Part shown: piece by piece, positions 51,001-54,590 of the stretch | How the letters are laid out: every line of letters begins with the position of its first letter | Position numbering within the stretch: position 1 is the stretch's first letter | Assembly: GCA_029204225.1 (NCBI GenBank) | Contig: CM055098.1 | Location: 54,351,512-54,415,511, forward strand | Reading direction: 5' to 3' | From: Diphasiastrum complanatum | Taxonomy: Eukaryota > Streptophyta > Lycopodiopsida > Lycopodiales > Lycopodiaceae | Length of the DNA stretch: 64,000 nt | Translations under genes and position numbers: made by a program | The notes under the pieces: generated by a model | Seen by the model: only the letters and a program-made list of their open reading frames with translations | The model's database searches: none | Told to the model about the DNA's origin: nothing

Positions 51001-53205
51001 ATGATTACCTCTTAAGGGAGAGAGGAAGGATTATGACAAGATTAAAGCAATTGTAGTAGTGATCAATGTTGGGAAACTGTTACCAAAAGGTAATAACCTT
51101 AAGAAGGTGATTGGTATAAAAGGTAAGTCAGGTAGACCTTTTGTATTGACTAAGGAACTAGACAAGAGCTTTAGGGCTCTTCAAAATCTACAGTGAAACC
51201 TTATATCTCCACGGTTGCCACAAGTGAATTTGTAATAGGAGCCAAATTAATACAAGACGATTAAATTCTGACTCAATGTTGCACGTTTTGTTCCGAAACG
51301 TGATCTGGAACACGTTTTGAGACGTGATCCGAACTGCGAGTTGGGAAATCCCATTAGGGTATTATGTGGGAGATGTTGAAGTAGTGAGAGAAGTGACTCC
51401 TAGGATAAGGAGATGTGAGCAACGTTGAAGGTGTAATGAGGAGCACAGACAGTGGTGGGAGGATGAGGAAGCATGGTCCTAAGTTGAGCCCAGACGGGAA
51501 ACGAAAGAATGGTCTAGCATTGTAGTGGGGAGATAGGTAGGTCAAATACATAGGGAATAAATAACAATAACACCATGAGATAATCGACTACACTATGGCC
51601 ACCATTGTGAGGTGACATGTGTGATCTCTTGAAGTGGGCCATCTAGCCAGGCCATTCTAAATGACCAACTCATGAGATTCGCCCAATAAAAGAAGGTGCA
51701 CACCATATGAGGTGACTAACTCCTCACTATCAAGTGCATGGATGAATAGAGGGTCATCTATAAATGATTGTGCTACAAAGTTGTATTGCTATAATATTTG
51801 TGTTCTCCTTGCAAGTTACAAGTGCAAGGGTGCCTTTCATGAAGAGGTGTGACTGTAAGAACCCTTACAAAGAATCACACTATTGAGTAACATATGTTGA
51901 GAGTAATATAAGTTGAATGATGTTTAGTAGTTGTTAGGTTTGTGAGTGGTCACCAAAGTGACAAAATATCATTAAAAATGTGAAACTTATATTTTCATAT
52001 AGGATTGAACAGAAGCATAGTTCCAAGTGCCGTACCACGGCACTTGGTACGGCACGTGTGTCGTGGGTGCCATACAGGTGCCGTGGGGCTTCAGATCCAC
52101 GGCACCCACGGCACGTGTGGAATTTTTTTTCCGTTAAAATTTGGTTTAAAAACTTTTTTTAAAAAAAATTCAGGTGCCGTACTACGGCCATAGAACCAAC
52201 AGTTCTTGGAACCGTGGATCCCAAGAACCGTTGGGTGAACCATACCGCGGTTCATGAACCGTGGTACGATTCTTGTAATTAATTAATTAATTAATTTTTT
52301 TTTTTTAAACCCTTTTCCCCCCAAAACCCATTTCATTGTTTTTGGCCCTCATTTCACTGTTTCTAGCCCCCATATCACTGTTTTTGGCCCTCATTTCACT
52401 GTTTATGGCCCTCATCTCATTGTTTTTGGCCCTCAATCTGGTTTTTTTGGTTTTTTTTGGCATTTTTTTGGGCTGTTTTTGGGGGTGGGAACTAAAAAAT
52501 TAATAAATTAATTAGTACGGTTCACCATTAAAATCTTTGTGAACCGTACGGTTCTGAGAACCGTGGTAAACCATTCACGGTTCTCAGATTCTATGTCCAC
52601 AGCACAGGTGCCGTCATACAGCAACTAGTACTGTACCTCTACCCCCACGGCACGTGGGGAACTATGAACAGAAGATAAAAAATCAAACTGTTCAAAAAAT
52701 CTAAGTTAAACATCACTAAAATGTTCAAAAAATCTTGTTTGTAAGGTATTTCTGTGATAATTTTGAATGTCCATAAATACCATGCTTATTATGCATGTTA
52801 GTGATTAATGTGAAGGCCATTTAAGTCAGTGAAAATATTCACTTCTACTTCTAGAAGAACTAACTTTTAAACTAGAACTACTCATATAACATAGAAAAAT
52901 ATATAAACTTGCCTATTCTCTAGTCAAAAAATGCAATTTATTTGTCGATTGCCTTGGTCATGCTTATATGCCTCCATCCAATCATTCTAGTACTAAGATC
53001 AAAATTTTGGGAGGGAAATGTTTACAAGAACAATAAACTAAAGGATCTCATTGAATATATGCTTAAAGCTTTACCATAATGCACGAACCTCGGGATGTGT
53101 CTCTGGGGTTGGTTGCCCTGGATCTAAAGCTCGTTCAACTTGCAAAGACATGAACCTTGAGAAGCACTTGGGAATACTTTGAAGAAATTTCGTGTGTTCC
53201 TTAGT
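4911..53205 (-). CDS. Xaa-Pro aminopeptidase 3 / ICP55-like peptidase gene, nine exons visible, both ends missing
   Basis: Join of nine minus-strand exons: 53205-53089, 49392-49129, 46688-46596, 46282-46076, 13407-13304, 9222-9156, 8707-8600, 5476-5384, 4998-4911. All splice borders are AG/GT, phases run 0,0,0,0,2,0,0,0,1, and the 1141 nt translate without a stop. The product matches M24B aminopeptidases of the XPNPEP3 / plant ICP55 type: [10 protein letters not shown] at the mature N-terminus, the [18 protein letters not shown] block, [21 protein letters not shown], and the M24 core with two metal-ligand Asp residues in VLVDAG and ASDITRTWP. Family members trim one N-terminal residue from imported mitochondrial proteins after presequence removal. 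The C-terminal exons (GHYLGMDVHD-type His and the Glu ligands) are not in the window. The gene looks intact and expressed-type, but transcription is inferred. Confidence 0.9.
5384..5476 (-). CDS. Host gene exon 8: M24 helix region
   Basis: 31 codons, phase 0 to 0, from TTGGCAG|AGGGAT to CATTCT|GTAAGC. It reads [20 protein letters not shown] then [11 protein letters not shown], the conserved helix and CxPG turn after the TRTWP segment. It joins PAQ of exon 7 to VRIL of exon 9 without a break. Confidence 0.93.
6690..7480 (+). mobile_element. Ty1/copia mosaic: RNase H segment between two parts of an LTR
   Basis: 6873-7258 encodes the copia RNase H end on the plus strand: [19 protein letters not shown] with frame breaks, then [13 protein letters not shown] and [12 protein letters not shown]. 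The flanks 6697-6882 and about 7262-7480 match the 5' and 3' parts of the LTR at 10970-11407 (opposite strand). These include TTATATAAGGATGGCTGG, a TATA box with downstream leader. Normally RNase H precedes a whole LTR, so the order suggests recombination between copies or template switching. Confidence 0.7.
7481..8599. other. Remainder of host intron 7
   Basis: AT-rich, no coding segment or repeat recognised. The stretch 8341-8599 is intron just downstream of the exon 7 donor. Confidence 0.5.
8600..8707 (-). CDS. Host gene exon 7: first metal-ligand aspartates
   Basis: 36 codons, phase 0 to 0, from ACGCAG|ATTCAA to GCTCAA|GTAAGA. It reads [20 protein letters not shown] then [16 protein letters not shown]. 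The Asp in LVDAG and the Asp in SDITRTW are the first two of five metal ligands of the M24 family; both are present. [10 protein letters not shown] is typical of plant and animal XPNPEP3-type proteins. Confidence 0.95.
9156..9222 (-). CDS. Host gene exon 6: VVGGG...HYSRND substrate-site segment
   Basis: 67 nt, phase 2 to 0, from TTTGTAG|ATTCCC to CAGCAG|GTCCGT. With the split Ala codon it reads [20 protein letters not shown] plus DQQ. This is the M24B motif that places the substrate-binding His upstream of the first metal ligand. The donor GTCCGT is weak at position +3. Confidence 0.9.
9914..10574. mobile_element. hAT-like miniature element (CATAG-type family), 661 bp
   Basis: It begins CATAGATGCACTGCG and ends in the complement of CATAGTTGCACAGAAACGCG. 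It is flanked by the perfect 8-bp duplication GTATGAAG at 9906-9913 and 10575-10582. Subterminal zones carry repeated AAACGCGTTTC / CGTTTCNGAAA motifs. The centre contains a GC-rich patch with C6 and G6 runs (10290-10345), quite unlike the surroundings. There is no transposase, so it is non-autonomous. It shares the block GGGTATCAGATGAAAGCTCT with a partial copy near 12.7 kb. Confidence 0.8.
10713..10969 (-). pseudogene. Exon-like coding fragment of unknown protein abutting a copia LTR
   Basis: On the minus strand an open stretch of about 85 codons follows the LTR end immediately: [20 protein letters not shown], then [20 protein letters not shown], then [19 protein letters not shown]. Composition (alternating charged and hydrophobic, helix-like) is that of a real protein, not random intron. 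I do not recognise the family. It lies in host intron 5 on the host strand but matches no part of M24 peptidases. It could be a gene fragment captured by the adjacent retrotransposon or part of a decayed element. Confidence 0.4.
10970..11407 (-). mobile_element. Copia-type LTR, minus orientation
   Basis: It starts TGTTAGAAATTAATG at 11407 and runs to about 10970. It contains TTATATAAGGATGGCTGG (TATA box). It shares most of its length with the split LTR at 6.7-7.5 kb. On its upstream side lies a purine-rich run (AAAAAGAGGCATTGGAAGATG, read in two parts) that fits a polypurine tract, so this is a 3' LTR. No TSD was found. Confidence 0.65.
11408..12560 (-). mobile_element. Retrotransposon internal fragments (gag and pre-integrase)
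   Basis: 11920-11690 encodes a Gag-like segment, [20 protein letters not shown] and [18 protein letters not shown] (retrotrans_gag type). 11636-11427 continues it out of frame. Around 12230-12400 a minus-strand stretch reads [16 protein letters not shown] and [14 protein letters not shown]-like, resembling the copia protease to pre-integrase region. Everything is frameshifted. Two element types may be fused here. Confidence 0.55.
12625..12790. mobile_element. Truncated CATAG-type element
   Basis: It begins CATGGTTGCACTCCG with CCCGAAACGCG / AACACGTTTCGGG motifs, then shares GGGTATCAGATGAAAGCTCT with the element at 9914-10574. No right end or TSD was found. Confidence 0.55.
12791..13303. other. 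Intron 5 tail
   Basis: AT-rich intron; nothing recognised. Confidence 0.5.
13304..13407 (-). CDS. Host gene exon 5: M24 core
   Basis: 34 codons plus 2 nt, phase 0 to 2, from TTATAG|GCTTTT to CATGGC|GTAAGA. It reads [20 protein letters not shown] then [15 protein letters not shown]. It continues the protein directly from ASQ of exon 4 across 32.7 kb of repeats. An alternative acceptor 12 nt inside (TTACAG) would drop AFLQ, which family alignment requires, so the outer acceptor is preferred. Confidence 0.92.
13408..14189. other. Intron 4 proximal sequence
   Basis: AT-rich; no coding similarity or repeat recognised. Confidence 0.5.
14190..15640 (-). mobile_element. LINE remnant: non-LTR reverse transcriptase
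   Basis: 15637-15365: [20 protein letters not shown] and [20 protein letters not shown] (RT fingers). 15290-14769: [19 protein letters not shown] with the catalytic ADD, then [14 protein letters not shown]. Frames are broken between pieces and the thumb is degraded. The style (Gx[23 protein letters not shown]) differs from the canonical plant L1 fragment at 63 kb. The block gtgtgatatggtgagaagcag near 14215 recurs at about 35995, inside another LINE tail. Confidence 0.8.
15663..15747. repeat. Compound (TG)n(AG)n microsatellite
   Basis: About 12 TG units followed by about 30 AG units at the 3' tail of the adjacent LINE. The open frames across it are artefacts. Confidence 0.95.
15748..16958 (-). 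mobile_element. LINE remnant: C-terminal domain and 3' tail
   Basis: 16653-16444 and 16443-16129 encode the C-terminal part downstream of [31 protein letters not shown] and [20 protein letters not shown]. It then runs to a 3' tail reading GTGCCCAAAAGACTTTAATAA at about 15770-15750, next to the microsatellite. The same C-terminal block is present on the plus strand at 42.4-42.75 kb with a matching tail at 43.17 kb. 5'-truncated, as expected for LINE insertion. Confidence 0.75.
16959..17254 (+). mobile_element. Gypsy A1, left part: RNase H
   Basis: The plus strand encodes [20 protein letters not shown], then [20 protein letters not shown] and [20 protein letters not shown]: the RNase H catalytic Asp, the E-containing helix (decayed to KKL) and the DHQAL motif. 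It stops exactly where a family B LTR begins. The protein continues, decayed, at 22498. Gag, protease and most RT are missing to the left, replaced by LINE sequence. Confidence 0.85.
17255..17941 (-). repeat. Family B 3' LTR (687 bp) with W-box and G-box palindromes
   Basis: Contains tandem monomers of about 75 bp built on ACTGGACCAAGTGTCCCAGT. Palindromes are GTTGACTAGTCAAC (17707-17720), TTGACCGGTCAA (17633-17644) and GACACGTGTC (17695-17704). The first two hold divergent W-box cores (TTGAC), the third a G-box (CACGTG). Confidence 0.88.
19505..20700 (+). mobile_element. Insertion inside family B element with LTR-like end and TGGCG-type primer site
   Basis: The RT frame of the host element breaks near 19505. 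The inserted DNA is GC-richer, with repeated blocks (taaccaactggaag, aacctggcgccrcgccaga). It ends with a CT-rich stretch and ggaacTTGGCGTCGG (about 20567-20580), then repeated CTGGCGCCGG. A TGGCGCCG-like site after an LTR end is typical of the Tat/Athila branch of gypsy elements. No second LTR or TSD was identified. Gly/Ala-rich frames here are compositional. Confidence 0.45.
20761..21051 (-). mobile_element. Decayed RT fragment of the family B element
   Basis: Minus-strand frame containing [20 protein letters not shown], resembling the PxIDDL...GA segment of gypsy reverse transcriptases. The upstream part is not recognised. Confidence 0.4.
21791..22492 (-). repeat. Family B 5' LTR (702 bp)
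   Basis: Same ends and internal palindromes as its partner at 17255-17941, with scattered substitutions and small indels. Confidence 0.9.
22498..23150 (+). mobile_element. Gypsy A1, right part: RNase H end, integrase C-terminus and chromodomain
   Basis: Directly after the TSD the plus strand resumes the RNase H end, with [13 protein letters not shown]-like residues. It then reads the integrase C-terminal region [20 protein letters not shown] and [10 protein letters not shown]. The end carries a chromodomain-like EYLVRWKG, then [19 protein letters not shown] across a frameshift. A polypurine tract aagggggagggaa (23138-23150) adjoins the LTR. Chromodomain and order place it among chromoviruses. 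The integrase core is deleted. Confidence 0.82.
23151..23607 (+). repeat. Family A 3' LTR of gypsy A1 (457 bp)
   Basis: It starts TGTTAGGGACTCAACTCCC immediately after a polypurine tract and ends GGGATGTAACA. It is homologous to the split LTR at 55401-58947, which is followed by a tRNA-Met primer site. Confidence 0.88.
23640..25757 (-). mobile_element. Gypsy fragment with family B-like LTR (copy B2), minus strand
   Basis: 24082-23726: integrase C-terminal part with [17 protein letters not shown] and [15 protein letters not shown] and [17 protein letters not shown]. 24500-24180: decayed integrase core with [18 protein letters not shown]. About 25180-24830: Gag start with [18 protein letters not shown] and [16 protein letters not shown] and RNase H are deleted. 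PBS gctctgatacca lies at 25746-25757 (minus reading TGGTATCAGAGC) next to the LTR at 25758. Confidence 0.75.
24590..24690 (+). mobile_element. Small LINE RT fragment
   Basis: Plus strand reads [10 protein letters not shown] then TCSLLIQRP, the same RT segment as the LINEs at 15.5 kb and 36.2 kb. It is inserted in the gypsy B2 copy. Confidence 0.6.
25758..26330 (-). repeat. Family B-like 5' LTR of copy B2
   Basis: Shares cgtcgacacatggcaaa, cgacacttgccacttcg, gcatatgacacgtg and agtcaactctcctacttttag with the family B LTRs but has only one of the tandem monomers. It adjoins a tRNA-Met primer site at its left edge. The right end is approximate. Confidence 0.7.
26331..27601. other. Unassigned intron sequence
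   Basis: No coding similarity, LTR or TSD recognised. Around 26840-26950 GGGCCGGGCCAATTC and related short motifs hint at another decayed miniature element. Confidence 0.4.
27901..28651 (-). repeat. Family B solo LTR with TSD CAAAG, containing a SINE
   Basis: Starts TGTCAGACTC and ends CTCTAACA, flanked by CAAAG at 27896-27900 and 28652-28656. No internal region remains, so it is a product of LTR-LTR recombination. It sits in the integrase region of C1. It carries the same W-box and G-box palindromes as the other family B LTRs. Confidence 0.88.
28360..28445 (-). mobile_element. Short tRNA-derived SINE-like insertion with 15-bp TSD
   Basis: It interrupts the solo LTR and is flanked by cactcctaataaatg at 28345-28359 and 28446-28460; other family B LTRs are uninterrupted there. 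On the minus strand it has an A-box-like TGGCTCAATTGG and a B-box-like AAGTTCGAGCC spaced as in a tRNA, with GGGAG near the start and CTTCCC near the end. It has no clean cloverleaf anticodon arm. The long TSD implies LINE-type retroposition. Confidence 0.75.
28802..29101 (-). pseudogene. C1 integrase core fragment
   Basis: Open minus-strand frame with [20 protein letters not shown] (first catalytic Asp), [13 protein letters not shown] and [20 protein letters not shown] (catalytic Glu). The middle Asp region (TDRD-like) is damaged. Homologous to C3. Confidence 0.85.
29389..30445 (-). pseudogene. C1 reverse transcriptase and RNase H
   Basis: 30445-30251 holds [20 protein letters not shown] and SGYHEI. 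30368-30021 holds [20 protein letters not shown] with the YxDD box changed to CFDN. 30171-29389 has the RT connection, [16 protein letters not shown], the RNase H Glu ([13 protein letters not shown]), YTDHQSL and ADALSRL. The changed box and frameshifts argue against activity. Confidence 0.85.
31199..34427 (-). mobile_element. Family C element C2, minus, nested in C1
   Basis: LTRs 31199-31573 and 34022-34427 run TGTTATGAAC to CATAACA. The minus-sense PBS is at 34021-34010 (tggtattagagc, one change) and the polypurine tract AGAAGGGGGGAG is near 31574-31585. Flanks cccac (left) and cacac (right) look like a TSD with one substitution. The surrounding C1 protease sequence continues across the join. 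Inside, only the integrase C-terminus is clear (32566-32108: [29 protein letters not shown]); gag to integrase core is missing. Likely a defective copy moved in trans. Confidence 0.82.
31574..34021 (-). other. C2 internal region, mostly non-coding
   Basis: Besides the integrase C-terminal piece (32566-32108), this is A-rich sequence with scattered short frames that I do not recognise, and GA-rich patches near 33780-33880. Confidence 0.5.
34571..35320 (-). pseudogene. C1 Gag region
   Basis: 34879-34571 is a Ser/Thr/Pro-rich stretch ending in the CCHC knuckle [14 protein letters not shown]. 35314-34976 is the upstream part, with a poly-Ser/Leu run encoded by (GA)n and [12 protein letters not shown], a capsid-like helix. 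Two frames carry it, so it is broken. Confidence 0.7.
35249..35276. repeat. (GA)n microsatellite in C1 gag
   Basis: About 14 GA units. It inserts a Ser/Leu run in the minus reading frame. Confidence 0.9.
35673..35722. repeat. (GA)n microsatellite
   Basis: About 24 GA units beside a LINE 3' tail (AATTAGAATTAGAATTA). GGGGAGGTGC-type repeats precede it at 35516-35670. Confidence 0.9.
35723..36292 (-). mobile_element. LINE fragments inside the leader of C1
   Basis: 35723-35850 resembles the LINE 3' tail at 43.1 kb (AATTCTAATTCTAATTC and the flanking GGACAATGCTCCT-like block). 36290-36060 on the minus strand encodes [36 protein letters not shown] and IGVKQGCSL, a segment of the same RT as at 15.4 kb. 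It lies between the C1 primer site and gag. Confidence 0.72.
36016..36047. repeat. (GA)n microsatellite
   Basis: About 15 GA units joining the two LINE fragments. Confidence 0.9.
36708..37267. other. Interval between C1 and C3 with a hairpin
   Basis: No gene. 36723-36754 and 36800-36831 form inverted arms (about 32 nt, two or three mismatches) around tattatggaag. The block cattcactagtttcaaatgagagaga near 36860 is an inverted relative of 27550-27595, on the other side of C1. The right end may belong to the C3 5' LTR. Confidence 0.5.
37707..38569 (+). pseudogene. C3 Gag and protease
   Basis: The Gag capsid part reads [20 protein letters not shown] and [14 protein letters not shown]. After a frame change, 38081-38569 has the CCHC knuckle [14 protein letters not shown] and the aspartic protease motif [12 protein letters not shown] (catalytic Asp in DTG). 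A TAG ends the frame at 38567. Confidence 0.85.
38685..39785 (+). pseudogene. C3 reverse transcriptase
   Basis: 38685-39235: [40 protein letters not shown] and [20 protein letters not shown]. One base is missing at about 39235 (the SGYHQ codons are disrupted). 39251-39781: [20 protein letters not shown], catalytic [12 protein letters not shown], then the thumb with an in-frame duplicated [16 protein letters not shown]. Confidence 0.9.
39598..39708 (+). repeat. 54-bp in-frame tandem duplication in C3
   Basis: TTCTATTCTTTCATGGCCTG begins at 39601 and again at 39655. The unit adds exactly 18 codons ([18 protein letters not shown]). Confidence 0.95.
39867..40790 (+). pseudogene. C3 RNase H and integrase N-terminal half
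   Basis: 307 open codons: RNase [46 protein letters not shown] and NALSRLP. Then integrase HHCC finger ([20 protein letters not shown] and TCDFCLRNK) and core start [20 protein letters not shown]. It stops at a TAG after RTITAE. Confidence 0.92.
40791..41768 (+). pseudogene. C3 integrase second half and C-terminal tail
   Basis: Resumes with [20 protein letters not shown] (second catalytic Asp) and [20 protein letters not shown] (catalytic Glu). Then the C-terminal DNA-binding part [48 protein letters not shown] and a chromodomain-like [20 protein letters not shown]. It ends at a TGA. The 428-codon frame overlapping it is a shadow. Confidence 0.9.
42318..43200 (+). mobile_element. 5'-truncated LINE: C-terminal domain and 3' tail
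   Basis: Plus strand: [60 protein letters not shown] and [20 protein letters not shown]. It matches the minus copy at 16.1-16.65 kb. The 3' end reads GGGTACCAAAAGACGTTAAT followed by AAT and TTCTAA repeats, ending at about 43200, where the next LINE begins. Confidence 0.8.
43201..44312 (+). pseudogene. LINE ORF1-like protein
   Basis: Decayed frame from about 43360. It has a long coiled-coil stretch ([40 protein letters not shown]). After frame changes comes a globular part, [20 protein letters not shown], and a C-terminal [20 protein letters not shown] and [20 protein letters not shown], ending in TAG at about 44310. This coiled coil plus RRM-like plus CTD plan fits LINE ORF1 RNA chaperones. 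Confidence 0.7.
44313..45770 (+). pseudogene. LINE ORF2 start: APE endonuclease
   Basis: [20 protein letters not shown] (first catalytic Asn region), LIAETYES (Glu), then an open 288-codon frame (44533-45399): [41 protein letters not shown] (DFN motif), [18 protein letters not shown] and [10 protein letters not shown] (terminal DH). All main endonuclease motifs are present. The linker continues to about 45760 and stops before RT at a (GC)n run. The RT half is missing here. Confidence 0.88.
45771..46075. other. Intron 4 sequence beside exon 4
   Basis: AT-rich intron after a short (CG)n run; the host GT donor is at 46075-46074. No repeat recognised. Confidence 0.6.
46076..46282 (-). CDS. Host gene exon 4: linker and start of the M24 domain
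   Basis: 69 codons, phase 0 to 0, from TTAGCAG|ATTTTAACT to TCTCAG|GTAATT. It begins [16 protein letters not shown] and ends with [19 protein letters not shown], the conserved helix that opens the M24 pita-bread domain. It is separated from exon 3 by a 313-bp intron and followed by a 32.7-kb intron. Confidence 0.93.
46441..46602. repeat. 81-bp tandem duplication across the exon 3 donor
   Basis: TGAGGGAGATGTTCAAGACA starts at 46441 and again at 46522. The right copy contains the true donor (CTCAG|GTTGATGC, exon end 46596); the left copy contains CTGAG|GTTGATTC at the equivalent place. Confidence 0.92.
46596..46688 (-). CDS. Host gene exon 3: continuation of N-terminal domain
   Basis: 31 codons, phase 0 to 0, from TTTTGCAG|GATGAT to CCTCAG|GTTGAT. 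It encodes [20 protein letters not shown] followed by [11 protein letters not shown], aligning with the W-G...A...QAY...LP segment of the family. The donor side lies inside an 81-bp tandem duplication (46441-46602), so a decoy copy of the donor occurs just downstream in the intron. The sequence is less conserved than the other exons, but spacing and phase make the assignment firm. Confidence 0.85.
46805..48255. mobile_element. Possible diverged miniature or larger DNA element in intron 2
   Basis: Left zone (46850-46915) and right zone (48200-48250) both contain GCGTTCCGGAAC / GAACG-type motifs, and both ends show a CAGAGCCTAAG / CCGAGTCTAAA-like inverted similarity. No convincing TSD. The interior is AT-rich without coding similarity. 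Confidence 0.3.
48528..48700 (+). pseudogene. Exon-like Arg/Gly/Tyr-rich fragment
   Basis: Plus strand, one frame with a single [54 protein letters not shown], ending in a stop. The composition is that of the RGG/RS tail of an RNA-binding protein. It is antisense to the host gene, inside intron 2. I cannot name the source gene. It may be a captured or retroposed fragment. Confidence 0.35.
48840..48910. repeat. Palindromic motif cluster
   Basis: AGTACGTTTCGGAACGTACA and repeats of ACGTT(C), resembling the subterminal zones of the CATAG-type elements. No ends or TSD. Confidence 0.35.
49129..49392 (-). CDS. Host gene exon 2: creatinase-like N-terminal domain
   Basis: 88 codons, phase 0 to 0, from CACAG|GTTCTG to AAG|GTATAT. 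It reads [20 protein letters not shown], then the [20 protein letters not shown] block and ends MFMPDSDPK. These match the aminopeptidase P-type N-terminal domain (AMP_N) of XPNPEP3/ICP55 proteins in order and spacing. It joins in frame to THPE of the preceding exon and to DDAWNG of the next. Confidence 0.93.
49393..51270. other. Intron 1, right-hand part of gene
   Basis: AT-rich with no recognised coding segment. A Lys-rich frame near 51050-51200 is not assignable. Confidence 0.45.
51271..51350. repeat. Partial CATAG-type subterminal cluster
   Basis: CAATGTTGCACGTTTTGTTC, then GAAACGTGATC and AACACGTTTTGAGACG. It resembles one end of the 9914-10574 element. No partner end. Confidence 0.4.
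51351..52007. other. Intron 1 sequence without recognised features
   Basis: GA-rich then AT-rich; a TATA-like ctataaatg at 51760 is not tied to any element. Confidence 0.4.
52016..52666. mobile_element. hAT-like miniature element (CATAG-type family), 651 bp
   Basis: Perfect 9-bp terminal inverted repeats CATAGTTCC / GGAACTATG, flanked by the perfect 8-bp duplication AACAGAAG (52008-52015, 52667-52674). Subterminal zones are packed with GTGCCGTGG / CCACGGCAC palindromes, then an inner tier of GAACCGTGG / CGGTTC motifs on both sides. The centre has five 21-22 bp units of TTTCACTGTTTTTGGCCCTC type (52328-52436). No transposase. Inserted in host intron 1. Confidence 0.85.
52328..52436. repeat. 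Five-unit 21-22 bp tandem repeat
   Basis: Consensus ATTTCACTGTTTTTGGCCCT(C) with few changes between units, at the centre of the 52016-52666 element. Confidence 0.9.
53089..53205 (-). CDS. Host gene exon 1 (first visible): presequence end and mature N-terminus
   Basis: 39 codons, phase 0 to 0, from a TTATAG acceptor to a GAG|GTTCGT donor. It begins [20 protein letters not shown], a basic, hydroxylated, acid-poor stretch of the kind that ends a mitochondrial presequence, and closes with the family-diagnostic [10 protein letters not shown]. An in-frame Met is at codon 19 (ATG at 53151-53149). I prefer a further upstream exon, because starting at that Met would leave no presequence and an in-frame TAG sits inside the acceptor. 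The first exon was not recognised between 53206 and 64000. Confidence 0.85.
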
Positions 53206-53970
53206 CTATAACCATCCAAGAAATGATCATGTTACTTCTCACTAGAATGTTTCACCAACAATAAATGGCCCAAAAACATAAAAGTATACCAAGATCTTGA
53301 ACTTTGCTTTTATTCAAATGCAACTATTTCTCAAAATACTAGAAGTTTCATAAATTCAATCTTAATCAAGATGAATATATTCCTAGGTAAGTTCAAGCAA
53401 ATTGTGATATTGACCACAATTACATTCAAAACATGAAGTTCATGCTATAGCAGAAGTGTTGCACATCTTGACCATTTTAGTGGAAATCGTTCAAAACATG
53501 AAGTTCATGCTATTAAAAATCGTGCTATGATCACCTCCAGCACAAGTGTTGCACATGTTGACCATTCTAGTGGAAATTGGCTCTATGTTGAGACATGATG
53601 GACTATCTGGAGGCCAAAAAAATCCAATCAATCTAGTAAATTTTGAAGAAAATACAAAGCAAGAGTGAAACCACGAAAGCCTTTCTTGATGGCATTCTAT
53701 TAGAAGCTACTTCGCTAGGATCAAAAAGGATACAAAAATCATGTGCTAAAGAAAGGATATCAATATAATTTAGCAAAATTATATCTTCATTGAAACTATT
53801 AAAATTTGTTTTAGTGATGATAATCCTCACAAATTAGTGCAAGTTTGTACTCGTTATGAGTATTTCAATTCTTAATTGGGGTAAGACCAAATCATCTTGC
53901 TTTACAATTTTGAGTAGTGAAGGGTTTTGCCTTCAAAGGATTTTATTGTACTCTTTTTGTGGTATAATGC
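53206..53970. other. Region upstream of the first visible exon
   Basis: A small direct repeat is present (acatgaagttcatgctat at about 53433 and 53495). No upstream host exon recognised. Confidence 0.4.
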
Positions 53971-53974
53971 ATTT

Positions 53975-54590
53975 TTTGTTGCACACAAGCTCACAAACTC
54001 TAAGTAAATACACAGAATTGATCAGTCACTTTATTAATCTCAAGCAAATGTACATAGATCAACAAGCAAACATGAGAGCTCTGCTGCAAGTCTCCTCCCA
54101 ACCATAGCTGCATAGGAATACCATAATGAGGAATGCCTGACAAGGCTCACACTATATCCCCTCAACAACCCTTAACCCTGACACATCCTAATGTCAACAC
54201 ATAGCAAACTCCATGCACAATCGACACTTGCCACTTGGCAGTACCCTGACACACAGGCAAACTAGTAGGTGGACAGTCTGACACGTGTCACTCATGCATT
54301 GGACCAAGTGTCCAAATGACACTTCCTATTCACCCGTCCGACAAGTGTGTCCCAGTGAGCATATGACACGTGTCACATTGACCGGTCAACCCTTCCTACT
54401 TTTTAGGAGGTCAGTCCAGCAGACTCTCATGAGACCCAGTACCCCCTTGGCCATCTCGGATTTAGTCACTATAACATATATTTGCATTGCAATTTACAAT
54501 TGTCTCCACAGGCCGGTGACTTAGCCATTTACAATTTAATAATTACAATTTACCATTTACATTGGGCAAGGGATTCAAATTACATGTGAC
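53975..54590. repeat. Diverged family B LTR
   Basis: Shares GACACTTGCCACTTGGCAGT, CACTGGACCAAGTGTCC-like monomers, GACACGTGTC, TTGACCGGTCAA and CTACTTTTTAGGAGGTCAGT with the other family B LTRs. Ends and TSD are not clear. Confidence 0.75.
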
